A DNA stretch of 64,000 bases from Canna indica (Eukaryota > Streptophyta > Magnoliopsida > Zingiberales > Cannaceae): positions 20,181,501-20,245,500 of the forward strand of contig CP136896.1 in the NCBI GenBank assembly GCA_034359265.1, read 5' to 3'. This document shows, one piece after another, positions 22,601 to 31,981 of this stretch (the stretch's first letter is position 1; every line of letters starts with the position of its first letter). Under the pieces are notes generated by a model. The model was not told the DNA's origin. It made no database searches and saw only the letters and a list, made by a program, of their open reading frames with translations. A program made the position numbers and the translations under genes.

Positions 22601-24096
22601 TGTATGCGAAATGGCGACACTAGAGGGAGGTGAATAGTATGTTTACTAATTCGATTAACATATATTCAATTTTAAACGATTACTTGGATCGATTAGGCGA
22701 TTTGCAATTCGATGATTAGATGCGAAAGCTTATAAATGATTAAACAATTTAAGCACAACAAGATGAAAGTAATGCAAATACGTAATTTATAGTGGTTCGG
22801 CTCCAATGCCTACTCCACTACCTAAGCACCCCGCTTAGGATTTCCAAACTAGGTTTTACTAGATTAATTAGAGTTTCCTTACAACGAGGACTTTGCACCG
22901 GAAAGTCTTCGCTCTCCAACCGAAGACACTTCCACAACCGGAAGTATCTTGTCTTCCTACCGAGAGCACTTTCCCACCTCAACCTAAGGGACAACTAGAA
23001 CTAATCCTAGTAATCACTAAGTATACACAAGTGGTTTTACTCCTTCTACACCAAGGATACCACTTCACCCAATTCAAGACCTAACACCCGGTCTTACAAA
23101 CTCAAATTAAACAAATAATTAAAATAACAGATAAAATACAATCAAAAGAGCTAAATAATAAAATCAATGGGAATATCTCTTTTGCAAGCCTTTGGCGCCT
23201 TCAACTCTTCAAGGGATGAGCTTGATCAAAACCCGAGTTGAAGCAGCAGCTGGCGCTTGAAGAATGAACTCGACGGAGAACAGAGTGCAAGCTTTAAATT
23301 TTTTGGAAGGCTTAATTCTTCCTCTTAATGGCTCAATAAACTTTGTAAGAATGAGGAAGAGAATCAAATGAAGTATATGAGGGTGTATTTATACCCTCGT
23401 GAAGAAACAACCGTTTAACGGATAGAAAACTATATGTTACAGGCCACTGGTCGATCGATCATTCGACCATTTTATTTTTCTCTCTGGTCGTTCGACCGAC
23501 AGGTCAATCGCCCAGACGCAAGATCACACGATTTCTTCTTCGATCGACCAGTCGGTCGACCGACGTGATTGCGTCTTTCGCTTATATGCAGGTCGGTCGA
23601 CCGCCAACCTTACTGCCTATTTCAGGCCTCTATCGGTCAATCGACTGGTCGACCGAAGTAGCCACTGCCTATTTTAGGCAGTGTTCGGTCGACTGACAAG
23701 GCTATTGCCTGATACCTTACCCTATTCGGTTGATCGCCCAATCGATCGAATTTAGGCTGAGATTTGTTTCTTCAGTCGATTTTCTTCCGCGCTTCGTTTT
23801 CGAGTTTCGGCTTTCAACGACCATCAACTTGGAGAGTTTTCATGTGATCTTTGAGCCAGTCCAATGCATCTTTGGTGCACTCGTCATTCTTCGAGAAACT
23901 TCCCGACGAACCCGAGCGTGACGATCAATGTCCTTCCGATTTCCGATTTCTTTCAATATTTTCGATCGAGGACATTGAATGCTAATTGATATGGAACCTG
24001 AAATATATTCTCAATGAAATCATTAGTCCCATGTTTGTTATCATCAAAACCATCAAAACCGAGATTAAGGCTAAGGTTGAAAACCTAAAGCCAACA
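22601..24096 (-). repeat. Copia solo LTR, copy 3, with perfect 5-bp target duplication
   Basis: 1,496 bp. Reading on the minus strand it begins TGTTGGCTTTAGG (24096 leftward) and ends at TGTATGCG on the plus strand (22601). It is flanked by GAAAC on both sides (22596-22600 and 24097-24101). It shares with the other LTRs the block tgcctactccactacctaag, the TATA region gtgtatttataccctcg (about 23383-23399) and a palindrome array (23449-23755). There is no internal domain, so it is a solo LTR. Frames at 22792-23084 and 23730-23921 are inside it. Confidence 0.9.
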
Positions 24097-24101
24097 GAAA
24101 C

Positions 24102-25344
24102 TCCGTTTGGTTTCTTGCTGAGCAAATTTCTATAGCACTATAGTTTGGGACTTATTTGTATATTTAGTGTTTTAATAAAATATTTTTATCAAGGACAAAG
24201 TTAATTATCGATCTGTATTGATCAATACTTGCAGTACATGTCAGTATAACAATAGACTTGTCTGGTACATGTTGTTCATACTCACCAAAATGAGGTATGA
24301 TTCATACCTTCAAGTTATCTTTGGTGCATTACCAGGTAATCTTGCCAAGTAATTTTAATCTCCTTGTAGATATATTACCACATCTGAAATGTCTATTAGT
24401 GCAATTAGTGTAAATGGATCACGACTGGTAAGCTATATCTCTTGTTGTATTCTCATTTTCAATTGATTGGTAAAGCAATAATGTTGAGCCACTGAATTAG
24501 ACTGAAGGATGTTTGTTGTTTTCTGAAACTACTGCTCTTAGTTTTTCATTACTTCACAACATGGACGTTAAACTTTATAGTTCTTATTATGTTGTGCGCC
24601 ACACTATCCTCCTCATTCTCCCTCCTTTTCTCTTTCTCATGCTTTTATGATGAAATATATCTTAAAGTAGAGACTTCCTCCTTTTCTCTCTATTCTTCAT
24701 TGGCATCTGCAACATAATTTTCAGATTTTCCAGCTATCAAGGACTATTCGTGTATACATTGAACAATATGAGAAAGATTCGTCAAAGACTGGGAAGGATT
24801 CTCAAGAAGCACTTGCTCCACTGCTAACCTTTGCATGTCTCAAAGACAGAATCAGTTGCAAGGAGCAAACTTAGGGTCAAATATGTGGAAGCTATATTGG
24901 AAGATTTCATGACTATATCAAGCTAGCTACTTTTGTTTTAGAAGATAATACTTAATCTATTTTTTTTTCTATTATTAGAAGACAATATTGATCTATGTTT
25001 AAGTTCATTAGTTGTTATTTTACTAAGTTTGGATTAATATTATGTTTTAGTAGTTTGGATTTATATAATGTACTCTTGATTTAATATAAAATATTCTTTA
25101 AATATTGATTCTTATATTGTTAATAAATTAGAAAAATAAAAATAAATTATTTCAGTAATAACAACAAATGATCAGAATGGACTTGATTCTTTAAAAACTT
25201 ATTGATTCCATGTTCGAAAGGCACTGCTCGTAGATATCTTCATTGTTCTTTGTCGATGACGCATTCATCTTATGTTGAGCTGACTCCAAACACACAAAAT
25301 GTTTAAAAGATGTACTCGAGACCTTCGAAAAGAAGAGCAGACAA
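24102..25344. other. Flank with one exon-like segment
   Basis: Mostly AT-rich non-coding. A segment at about 24735-24870 behaves like an exon: after a pyrimidine-rich AG it reads LSRTIRVYIEQYEKDSSKTG followed by KDSQEALAPLLTFACLKDR, and about 24868-24915, in another frame, reads RVKYVEAILEDFMTIS. I do not recognise the family. Frameshift and lack of context suggest a gene fragment, possibly captured with the neighbouring ones. Confidence 0.35.
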
Positions 25345-26750
25345 CAAGTGAGCACTAAAAAATCCTCCATATTCTTCTTCAAGAACTCGTCTACAAGGCT
25401 TAGGCAAATGATCAGAATGAACTTGAATATTCCACATGAAAACAACCACGAAAAACATCTCAAGCTCCCCTTAATGATAAACAAATCAAAGAAAACCACC
25501 TTACAATACATTATGGCAAGGATTTGTGAAAAGATTGAGAGTTGGTTGGCCTGGTTCCTCTCTCGGGCAGGCAAAGCAGTCCTTATCAAAACAATCCTCT
25601 CTTCCATTCTCATCTACACAATGTCTTGCTTCTACATCTCTGATGCAGTTTGTCAAAGAATAGATAACCTTTGCAACTAATACTGGTGGTCTTCACGGCA
25701 GGAACAATGTGGTATTCACTGGGCCAAATGGTCTCATTTATGCACCATATTCTTGAAGGGTGGTATTGGCTTCAAGGAGTGCAGACGAATGAATCTTGCG
25801 CTTATCGCGAAACATAGCTGGAGAGTATTATCATAGACTGAGTCGTTACTCAGCAAAACTTTGTATGGTAAGTACTTCCACTTCTCCTCCTTCCTCACTG
25901 GTGAGGCTAAGGCCAACAGCTCATGGGGATGGCGCAGTATCCTGAAAGGCCGAGAGCTTCTTCACAAAGATCTGTGACTCAGCATTGGTTCATTCTCAAC
26001 CGCCGAGATAATAGGTTCACCATGGCTTCCCCTCGAGCCTACATTTCGTATTTGCGCCCCCCTACACTAGCATATGAAAATACTTTAGTTTCCCCTCTTT
26101 TCGATAGAGAAACCCGCCTCTGGAATGCCCCAAGGGTGCACGAAATCTTCCCTCAATCACTGGCGAAGGAAATACTCAGTTTCCTCCGGGTACCAACTGG
26201 TCCATGCATCGGCCCTTTTGGATTCCCCTGGTCAAGCATTTGGAATTTGAAGATGTTGCTAAAGATCAAAATTCTCACTTGGAGACTCATACAAGGTTGG
26301 CTCTTGATTAGATTGACACTTGCTCGCCGTCATGTTCCTCTCCTGGACATCTGTTGCCAATTATGTCATTTTGCTCCTGAATCTCGAGAGCACGTATTTC
26401 CACAATGCAATGTGGCTTCAGAGACTTGGAGGAGATTCACCCTTCAAATTCCTCCTTTCCCGCCCGACTCATCTATCATTCGTTGGTGGACAATCTCTAG
26501 ATCCAAAAATCGGACGAAGGAAGGTGCAATGGAACTTATCTCTTGCTTTCTATGGAGCACATGGATTATCCGCAATCGCTGTGCCTTCCAATCGGCTATA
26601 CGCTTGGTCCTCATTTAAGATGGCATTTTTCACTGATAGGGAACCTTAGCTAGCAAAATTTATTTTCAATAATGCTGAAAGTTATGTGTGTTTAAGATGT
26701 ATTATTTTCTTTCTTTGATGGAATGAAAGTTTATTTATGATAAATTTTTT
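25345..26750 (+). mobile_element. 3' part of a decayed LINE (non-LTR retrotransposon)
   Basis: Plus-strand conceptual translation over three frames follows the end of plant LINE ORF2: KSKKTTLQYIMARICEKIES, SRAGKAVLIKTILSSILIYT, an MNLALIAKHSWR block, SSWGWRSILKGRELLHKDL, and then the zinc-binding reverse-transcriptase-associated domain at 26240-26450 with LKIKILTWRLIQGWLLIR, CCQLCHFAPESREHVF and CNVASETWRRF. The palm core of the reverse transcriptase and the endonuclease are missing at the 5' side, which is the usual 5' truncation of LINEs. Stops and frameshifts (for example near 25678 and 25836) show it is dead. Confidence 0.9.
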
Positions 26751-27200
26751 TAATCCCTTACCGAATTTAATATATATATATAAAAGCAACATTTAATTCA
26801 ATAACGTATGTCATTGTACTAATCAAGTACCGTTGACATGATAACTTCTAAAAAAAATGTAAAATTATTTTTTAAATTTTCATTTCGCATAATTAATTGC
26901 ACTTATTAATGCTACCAACTTATTTCATCAATTTGTGCTGCCAAAATTGAATGAGAGAATCTTTTAATAATATATTTTATAGTACATAATTAATTGCACT
27001 TATTAATACTATCAATTTAATTTTTATTACACATAACTAACTGTACTTATTAATACTATCAATTTAATTCATCAATTAATTTGTGTTACCAAAATTGAAT
27101 TCAAAATTGTCACGGGGCAATTGCACTAATCAAGTTTTGCTAATTAACATGGAGAAATTTGAAAATTTCTGGTTTAATTATATATACTTGTTGTTTAGCT
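26751..27200. other. AT-rich non-coding spacer
   Basis: Contains short degenerate direct repeats (cataattaattgcacttatt at about 26889 and 26986, and related text to 27050). No coding content. It ends with gtttagct, the left target duplication of the hAT-type element that starts at 27201. Confidence 0.5.
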
Positions 27201-27390
27201 TAGGGGTGAGCAAAATTTTTCGATTCAACAAAATTGAACCGAAATCGATTTAACCGAACCGAATTTACGGAATTAATTTCGGTTCGATTTTCGATTAAAG
27301 AAAATTTCAAATTTTGATTTTCGGTTCGGTTCAGTAAATTAATCGACGATTCGATTAATTTATCGAATTACACTACTAGAAACTTCGTCT

Positions 27391-27675
27391 TCAGCAACGG
27401 CTATCAGCGACGGCCGCTCAAGCCGTTGCTATTTGCAACGGCATTCTTACGGCCGCCCGAGCCGTTGCAGAAAACTGTATCTGCAACGGCGTTCTAACGG
27501 AAACCCGAGCCGTTGCTGATTATTTTAATTATCAGCAACGGCTTTCGGACGGAAAGGCGAGCCGTTGCTTATATTTTAATTTTCAGCAACGGCTTGCTAA
27601 CAGATAAGTGAGCCGTTGCTGATGATAACTTATCAGCAACGACGTTCTAACGGGCGAGTGAGCCGTTGCTGATAA
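27391..27675. repeat. 5' subterminal repeats of the CACTA element
   Basis: About five units of roughly 60-70 bp, each a near hairpin: a CAGCAACGGC-type motif, 12-20 bp of spacer, and GAGCCGTTGCTG. In characterised En/Spm elements, subterminal repeats are the binding sites of the TNPA-type protein. That these serve the protein encoded at 28953-30494 is inference. Confidence 0.85.
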
Positions 27676-27676
27676 G

Positions 27677-27686
27677 TTTATATAGG
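27677..27686 (+). promoter_or_regulatory. TATA-like box of the CACTA element
   Basis: TTTATATAGG immediately after the subterminal repeats. It is followed by a GC-rich, CpG-rich leader (27690-27980) with no credible protein; the 126-codon frame there is low-complexity Arg/Cys/Ala text. The position fits an element promoter. Confidence 0.5.
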
Positions 27687-28122
27687 GCACGCTCTCGCGC
27701 CCGACTCTTCTTCCTCCCGCTGCTCGCTGCTGCCGCCGCCGCTCCTGCCGACGCCACTCGCCGCCGCTGCCACTGCTGCCGCTGCTGCCGACGTCGACGA
27801 CGCCGACGACGCCGACCGCTGCTGCCGACTTGTTCAGGTAAGTCTCCCCTGCTGCCGTCTCTTCCCTGCGGCCGACGGAAATCACCCGACCGAAACCCTA
27901 TTTCTAGGGTTTCGGCCGTCGCCGGACCTTCTGCAGTGGCCGGACATTATGTCCGGCCACTGTACGCCGGCGCCGGAGGGTGGACTCCGGCGCCGGAATT
28001 TAGTATATATATATATAGTTTATATTATTTTATATTTGTTAATTAATTATTTAATAATTGTTAATTAATTGTTTAGATTAATTATTTAATTTGTTAGATT
28101 AATTATTAGGGTTTAGATTAAT
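27687..28122 (+). other. GC-rich leader then AT-rich stretch of the CACTA element
   Basis: 27690-27990 is rich in gccgcc and gacgac repeats and in ccggcgccgg palindromes, then turns abruptly to AT-rich ttaattaattatt text. It looks like untranslated leader and intron. A splice-donor-like CAGgtaagt occurs at 27835-27843. Confidence 0.5.
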
Positions 28123-28355
28123 TTCGGACGCGCGCCGGAATCGTCCACTTCGGACGTGCGCCGAATCGTCCACTTCGAACGCGCGCCGGTATCGTCCACT
28201 TCGGACGCACGCCGGTATTGTCCAATTCGGACTCGCACCGGAATCGTCCACTTCGGACGCGCGCCGAAATCGTCCAATTCGGACTCGCGCCGGAATTGTC
28301 CACTTCGGACTCGCGCCGGAATCGTCCACTTCGGACGCGCGCCGAAATCGTCCAA
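28123..28355. repeat. 26-bp minisatellite, nine copies, in the CACTA element
   Basis: Tandem units of 26 bp (one of 25) built on TTCGGACGCGCGCCG plus a GAATCGTCCAC-type tail, with variants at a few fixed positions (cgcgcgcc/ctcgcgcc, gaatc/aaatc, ccac/ccaa). All long frames over this stretch, on both strands, are translations of the repeat and are not genes. Confidence 0.95.
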
Positions 28356-28470
28356 TATGGACTCGAACTGTCTCGAAACATTTAGAAAGTAATCATCCTC
28401 CGACGAGTTGATATGTTTCACGTACGCATCGACGATCGGATATGATTTAGCAAAACCTTAGATCCGTTCG

Positions 28471-28533
28471 GGAATTGTATGTTCGTGTAAAAGAAGTAGA
28501 TGATCTTTTATACGACGTACAATTCTTGAATTG
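28471..28533. repeat. Short inverted repeat (hairpin 1) in the CACTA element
   Basis: Left arm gaattgtatgttcgtgtaaa pairs with right arm tcttttatacgacgtacaat across a loop of about 9 bases, with few mismatches. It stands 28 bp before the larger hairpin. Confidence 0.7.
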
Positions 28534-28560
28534 TCCCTGATTGGACAATTTGGGAATATA

Positions 28561-28750
28561 GTTATTTGTACTGCACTTACGTTTTTATTTTAACTGTTAA
28601 CTAATTATTCTAAATTTCGGCAACATCTCTCTTGTTCTCCGATACGCGCCCAGATGATATGCGTATTCGGAGAACTGTAGGGAGATGCTGTCGAAATTTA
28701 GAATAATTAGTTAACAGTTAAAATAAAAACGTAAGTGCAGTACGAATAAC
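28561..28750. repeat. Long near-perfect hairpin (hairpin 2) in the CACTA element
   Basis: A 190-bp foldback. The first 58 bases of the left arm (from gttatttgtactgcacttac) pair with the right arm ending gtgcagtacgaataac at 28750 with one mismatch. Pairing continues with a few mismatches and bulges to a small loop near 28650. No coding content. Confidence 0.95.
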
Positions 28751-28770
28751 ATAAATCCCGAATGGAATAG

Positions 28771-28875
28771 GACGATCATGAAATTGAGAAAGCTGGAGAT
28801 GAAGAAGATGACGAAGAGGAAGAAGAGGAAGAAGAAGAAGAATTCGAAGACTATTATTCAGATGATGAGGAATAA
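28771..28875 (+). pseudogene. Acidic tail, possible last exon of a deleted CACTA transposase
   Basis: After an AG at 28770 a 34-codon frame reads DDHEIEKAGDEEDD, a run of glutamates and FEDYYSDDEE, then TAA. Asp/Glu-rich C-termini are common in the large plant CACTA transposase, and this lies directly upstream of the accessory gene, the usual order. The rest of that transposase is absent. This is inference from composition and position. Confidence 0.4.
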
Positions 28876-28952
28876 TTGTAAAGTATATATATTTTATTAA
28901 ATACATCTCTACTATTTATACAATAATCTGATTATATGTCTGTTCGACAGAT

Positions 28953-30494
28953 ATGTCTGGTCGTGGTTATCGACGCAGGAGAGCTTCGGAGTCTCCGATC
29001 GGTGAGACTCCAGCACTTACTCATGCTGCTGATCCTCCTGTTGCTGATCCTCATGAGGATGATACTGCCGAGGCTAGTACATCCAGACGCAGGCGGCCAC
29101 GCGGGCCGAACAGGTGGCAGCCTCCACCAGCCACAGAGTCACGTAAATTGATCAGCGTGATTGGGGAGCGGTAATATATCATGAATTATGAATCATTACA
29201 AATTCATTATATCATAATATAATATTAAAATTTATTTTTATTGTGCAGGTTCGAACAAGAAGAAGTACCGAGGAGCATTTCTTCTACTATTCGACGATAC
29301 ATGCACGGGGCATGGCCTACGTGGTCTCACGTGCCTAGCGAGCACGTCGACATGTTATGGCGCGAGTTTGAGGCACGTATTATTTTTTTTTTTACATGCA
29401 TGATGATATATTAAGAATTGGTACTGATATTATTATTTTGCAGGCTCGCTATACATGGGCCGAGGACCAGAGGTCCTTCATTTACGCTGCCTGGGAGTCT
29501 ATTTCCCGGGCAAGGTACAACGGGCAGCTGGGGCAGGCTCGGTCCCGAGCGATGGCCCGAGCTGGGACCACTAACATCGCGGAGACTCGGGGATACGGCC
29601 CCAGTTGGATTACTCCGGATATATGGGACCAGCTCGTGGGGATATGGTCGACGGATCGATGGCAGGAGGTTTCTCAAAATGCGGCTAGAAATCGCATGTC
29701 GGGGGGAGCAGCGCGTCACACCGGCGGCTCTGTTGCATTTGCAGTGCACGCAAACCGTATGGTAAGTATATCGTTTAATTATATATTTTATTTGTTATTA
29801 TGTGTACTAATTAATTTATTTGTTTTGTAAATGTAGACGACGGTGTCGGACGACGGGACTGTCCAGCGACCCTCCCCGATGGCGGTGTTTGAGCGGACTC
29901 ACCGTCGAGCACATGGGACGGGGGAGTACATCGACAACCGCGCTGCATACATTGTGGTAATTATATATTTGTTTAAATTATTCATTATATATTTATAATT
30001 TAAGTTTTATGATAAATATTAAACAAAAAATCAAACTCGAGTAGGAGACGTACAGTCGGAGGGTGGTGCAGCGCGAGGGTACCCCCGAGGACTTTGACGC
30101 AGCATCGTGGGTCGAGGCCACAGGTGGCTGGGACCATGGCCGTGTATATGGCTTCGCAGATAGTGGTCATGCGCGAGCCGTACTAGGGCCACTTGGGGCA
30201 CCGACCCCTCCGGTCGCTGGTGAGCGGCCGTCCACCTCTAGATCCAGTTATGATCATAGTAATAGGATAAGGACACTAGAGGAGACGGTCGCGCGTCAGA
30301 CTGAGATGATGGAGCGTCAGAGTCAGACGATGGCGAATATAGAAGCTATGCTACGCAACTTGTCGGGTCATCCCGAAGCAGGCATCTCTTCGGCATCATC
30401 TAATCCATCATCCTCGAGTCAGTCAACGCCGGTGTACACTCAAGCACTCCAGACCCCGCCATATGATCCAGGCCATCCTCCATCGTCATCGTGA
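28953..30494 (+). CDS. CACTA accessory transposition protein (TNPA-like, Transposase_24 type)
   Basis: Five exons, all in one frame: 28953-29170, 29249-29372, 29444-29761, 29837-29956 and 30045-30494 (TGA), giving 409 codons. The N-terminus is basic and disordered (MSGRGYRRRR). The core has RFEQEEVPRSISSTIRRYMH, a tryptophan-rich WPTWSHVP, WREFE, YTWAEDQRSFIYAAWES and the ETRGYGPSWITPDIWDQLV block. Exon 4 contributes FERTHRRAHGTGEYIDNRAA. The C-terminus has a short coiled coil (LEETVARQTEMMERQ) and a Ser/Pro tail. This pattern matches plant Ptta/En/Spm transposase-family proteins, which bind element DNA and assist transposition. Intron 2 must use a GC donor (GAG then gcacgt) to keep frame. 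The first ATG giving this frame is used. Confidence 0.85.
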
Positions 30495-30808
30495 GATTTT
30501 GTTTATATTGACTTTGTTACTCAGATATTGAACTTGTTTAATTTATATTGACTATGTTATTGAGATGTTGATACTTCAATTTTACATTTGAATTGTGTTT
30601 ATACTATCGTGGATAATTATGAATATAAATATAATTGTTTTGATGTATATCTTGGTGTGTTTGTGATGTGTGAATGAATGTGTATGAGATGTTTGTGATG
30701 TGTGAATGAATGTGTGTATGAGGGTATGGGTGTGTGAGTTATGTATCAGATAAATGTATCAATGTATCAATGGAAATTTGAAATTTTCAAATTTTCTGGT
30801 TGCAGGCA
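30495..30808 (+). other. 3' untranslated part of the CACTA accessory gene
   Basis: AT-rich, with tgtgtatgag / gtgtgaatgaatgtgt-type short tandem repeats at about 30655-30735. No coding content. It is followed by the 3' subterminal repeats. Confidence 0.6.
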
Positions 30809-31165
30809 TAGGTCATCAGCAACGGCTTTCCCACGGGCGTCCGTGGGAAAGCCGTTGCTAAAAGTGTATCGAAAGCCGTTGCTGATGACCTACAGCAACG
30901 GCTTAGCGACGGAGTTTTACTAACGGTGTTGCTACGGACTCAGCGGCCGTTGCTATTAATGGTATCAGCAACGGCTCCGGGTCTGTGGCAAAACCGTTGC
31001 TGATAATATTTTTAGCGACGGCCCAGCGGCCGTTGCTGATAATGTTTTGAGCGACGGCCCGAGCGGCCGTTGCTGATCCGTTGCTAAGTCATCAGCAACA
31101 CGACTTTCTGTCACGGCGCTATTGCAACGGCTCAGCCGTTGCTGATGCTCTTCAGCAACGGATGA
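30809..31165. repeat. 3' subterminal repeats of the CACTA element
   Basis: Multiple CAGCAACGGC and GCCGTTGCTGAT motifs in alternating orientation, more densely packed than at the 5' side, including several gcgacggcc variants. They mirror the array at 27391-27675. Confidence 0.85.
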
Positions 31166-31211
31166 CCATTTTTCTAGTAGTGTTAACCGAATATATATAT
31201 ATATATATATA

Positions 31212-31500
31212 AAGATAAATTACACTGACCTCCTCTGAGATTTAGTGAAATTACATTGATCTCCCTCTATTTGTTTAGGTTACAATCACCTCCCCTGAGT
31301 AATATTTGAGTAATTTTTTTAGAGGAGATTTGTGTAATATTTTATAAAATTCAGGGAAAATTTGTGTAATCTTATTTCGTAATAGGGGAGGTTTGTGTAA
31401 TCTTTTACAAAACACAGAGGGTTATAAGATAAAATTACAAATAGAGGGGATGTCAGTGTAATTCCACTAAATCTTTTGGAAGATCAGTATAATTTACCTT
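31212..31500. mobile_element. Foldback MITE with long inverted ends
   Basis: The left end AAGATAAATTACACTGACCT pairs with the right end agatcagtataatttacctt. Inverted similarity extends about 60 bp inward (gatttagtgaaattac against gtaattccactaaatc). Both flanks are runs of TATATA, so the target duplication cannot be defined exactly. No coding capacity. Confidence 0.75.
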
Positions 31501-31529
31501 ATATATAATAACAATTAACTCATATATTG

Positions 31530-31640
31530 CTAGTTGCCTTGGTGGTTAAATGTAATATTAAGTCTCTTGCCCGTCTAGGTTCAAATTCTAGTACTGCGTA
31601 ATATTATTTATTTTACATTCGATTATTATATATAATATGT
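31530..31640 (+). repeat. Possible tRNA-derived SINE fragment
   Basis: The spacing resembles an internal RNA polymerase III promoter: an A-box-like TTGCCTTGGTGGTTAA (31543-31558) and a B-box-like GGTTCAAATTC (31589-31599). The sequence does not fold convincingly into a tRNA and has no clear tail, so it may be chance or an old fragment. Confidence 0.3.
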
Positions 31641-31981
31641 GTTAGTTATAAATAAATTGATATTGAAGTTTGTTAAGATGTTTAGAGGGGTATGAAATTA
31701 GGATTTGGTTGCCTATTTGTCTGGGTTTGAGTCTTAGCACATAATTTTTTTTATAAAAAATTTGGTTATTTTAAAAAAATATTTTTGATTAACATAATCA
31801 AATTAATCCAATCGAAAATTGGATTAATCGAATCGAAAATTTGATTAACCGAATTGAATTAATCAAAATTTTTTATTTCGATAAACGATTAAATTTTTTT
31901 TTTGATTCAATTTGATTAATTAAATTTTTAATTCGATTATTAATCCAATCGAATCGATTCGATGCTCTCCCTAATTTAGCT

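Larger units (their letters stand above)
27371..31182 (+). mobile_element. CACTA (En/Spm) element, internally deleted
   Basis: 3,812 bp with perfect 12-bp inverted termini (CACTACTAGAAA left, TTTCTAGTAGTG right) and a 3-bp TTA duplication (27368-27370 and 31183-31185), all diagnostic of CACTA. Subterminal arrays of GCAACGGC / GCCGTTGC fill 27391-27675 and 30809-31165. It encodes an intact accessory protein (28953-30494) and only a scrap resembling the acidic tail of the main transposase. It therefore probably needs a TNP2/TNPD-type transposase in trans. Confidence 0.95.
27201..31973. mobile_element. Non-autonomous hAT-type element carrying nested insertions
   Basis: Left end TAGGGGTGAGCA (27201) pairs with right end TGCTCTCCCTA (to 31973). 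The flanks GTTTAGCT (27193-27200) and ATTTAGCT (31974-31981) match at seven of eight positions, the size expected of a hAT target duplication. Minus its insertions the element is under 1 kb and consists of cgaaccgaat / tcgattaatt-rich inverted sequence with no transposase. It carries the CACTA element (27371-31182) and a foldback MITE (31212-31500). Confidence 0.7.

Noticed and set aside
25191..25613. A 140-codon minus-strand frame.
   Set aside because: Antisense to the LINE reverse-transcriptase text on the plus strand, which is recognisable; the minus frame is not.
27666..28046. A 126-codon Arg/Cys/Ala-rich frame at the CACTA 5' side.
   Set aside because: Low-complexity GC-rich leader after a TATA box, no homology pattern. 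Better explained as 5' untranslated sequence.
28123..28355. Regular tandem repeats considered as a CRISPR array.
   Set aside because: Units abut with no unique spacers, in a eukaryotic transposon. It is a minisatellite.
28099..28421. Several 76-102-codon frames on both strands with repeated RRASEVDDSG / ARPKWTIPARV text.
   Set aside because: They are translations of the 26-bp minisatellite in different frames. The repetition is in the DNA, not in a protein family.
31543..31600. A tRNA gene suggested by A-box- and B-box-like motifs.
   Set aside because: No acceptor stem or anticodon arm could be folded. Kept only as a weak SINE-like feature.
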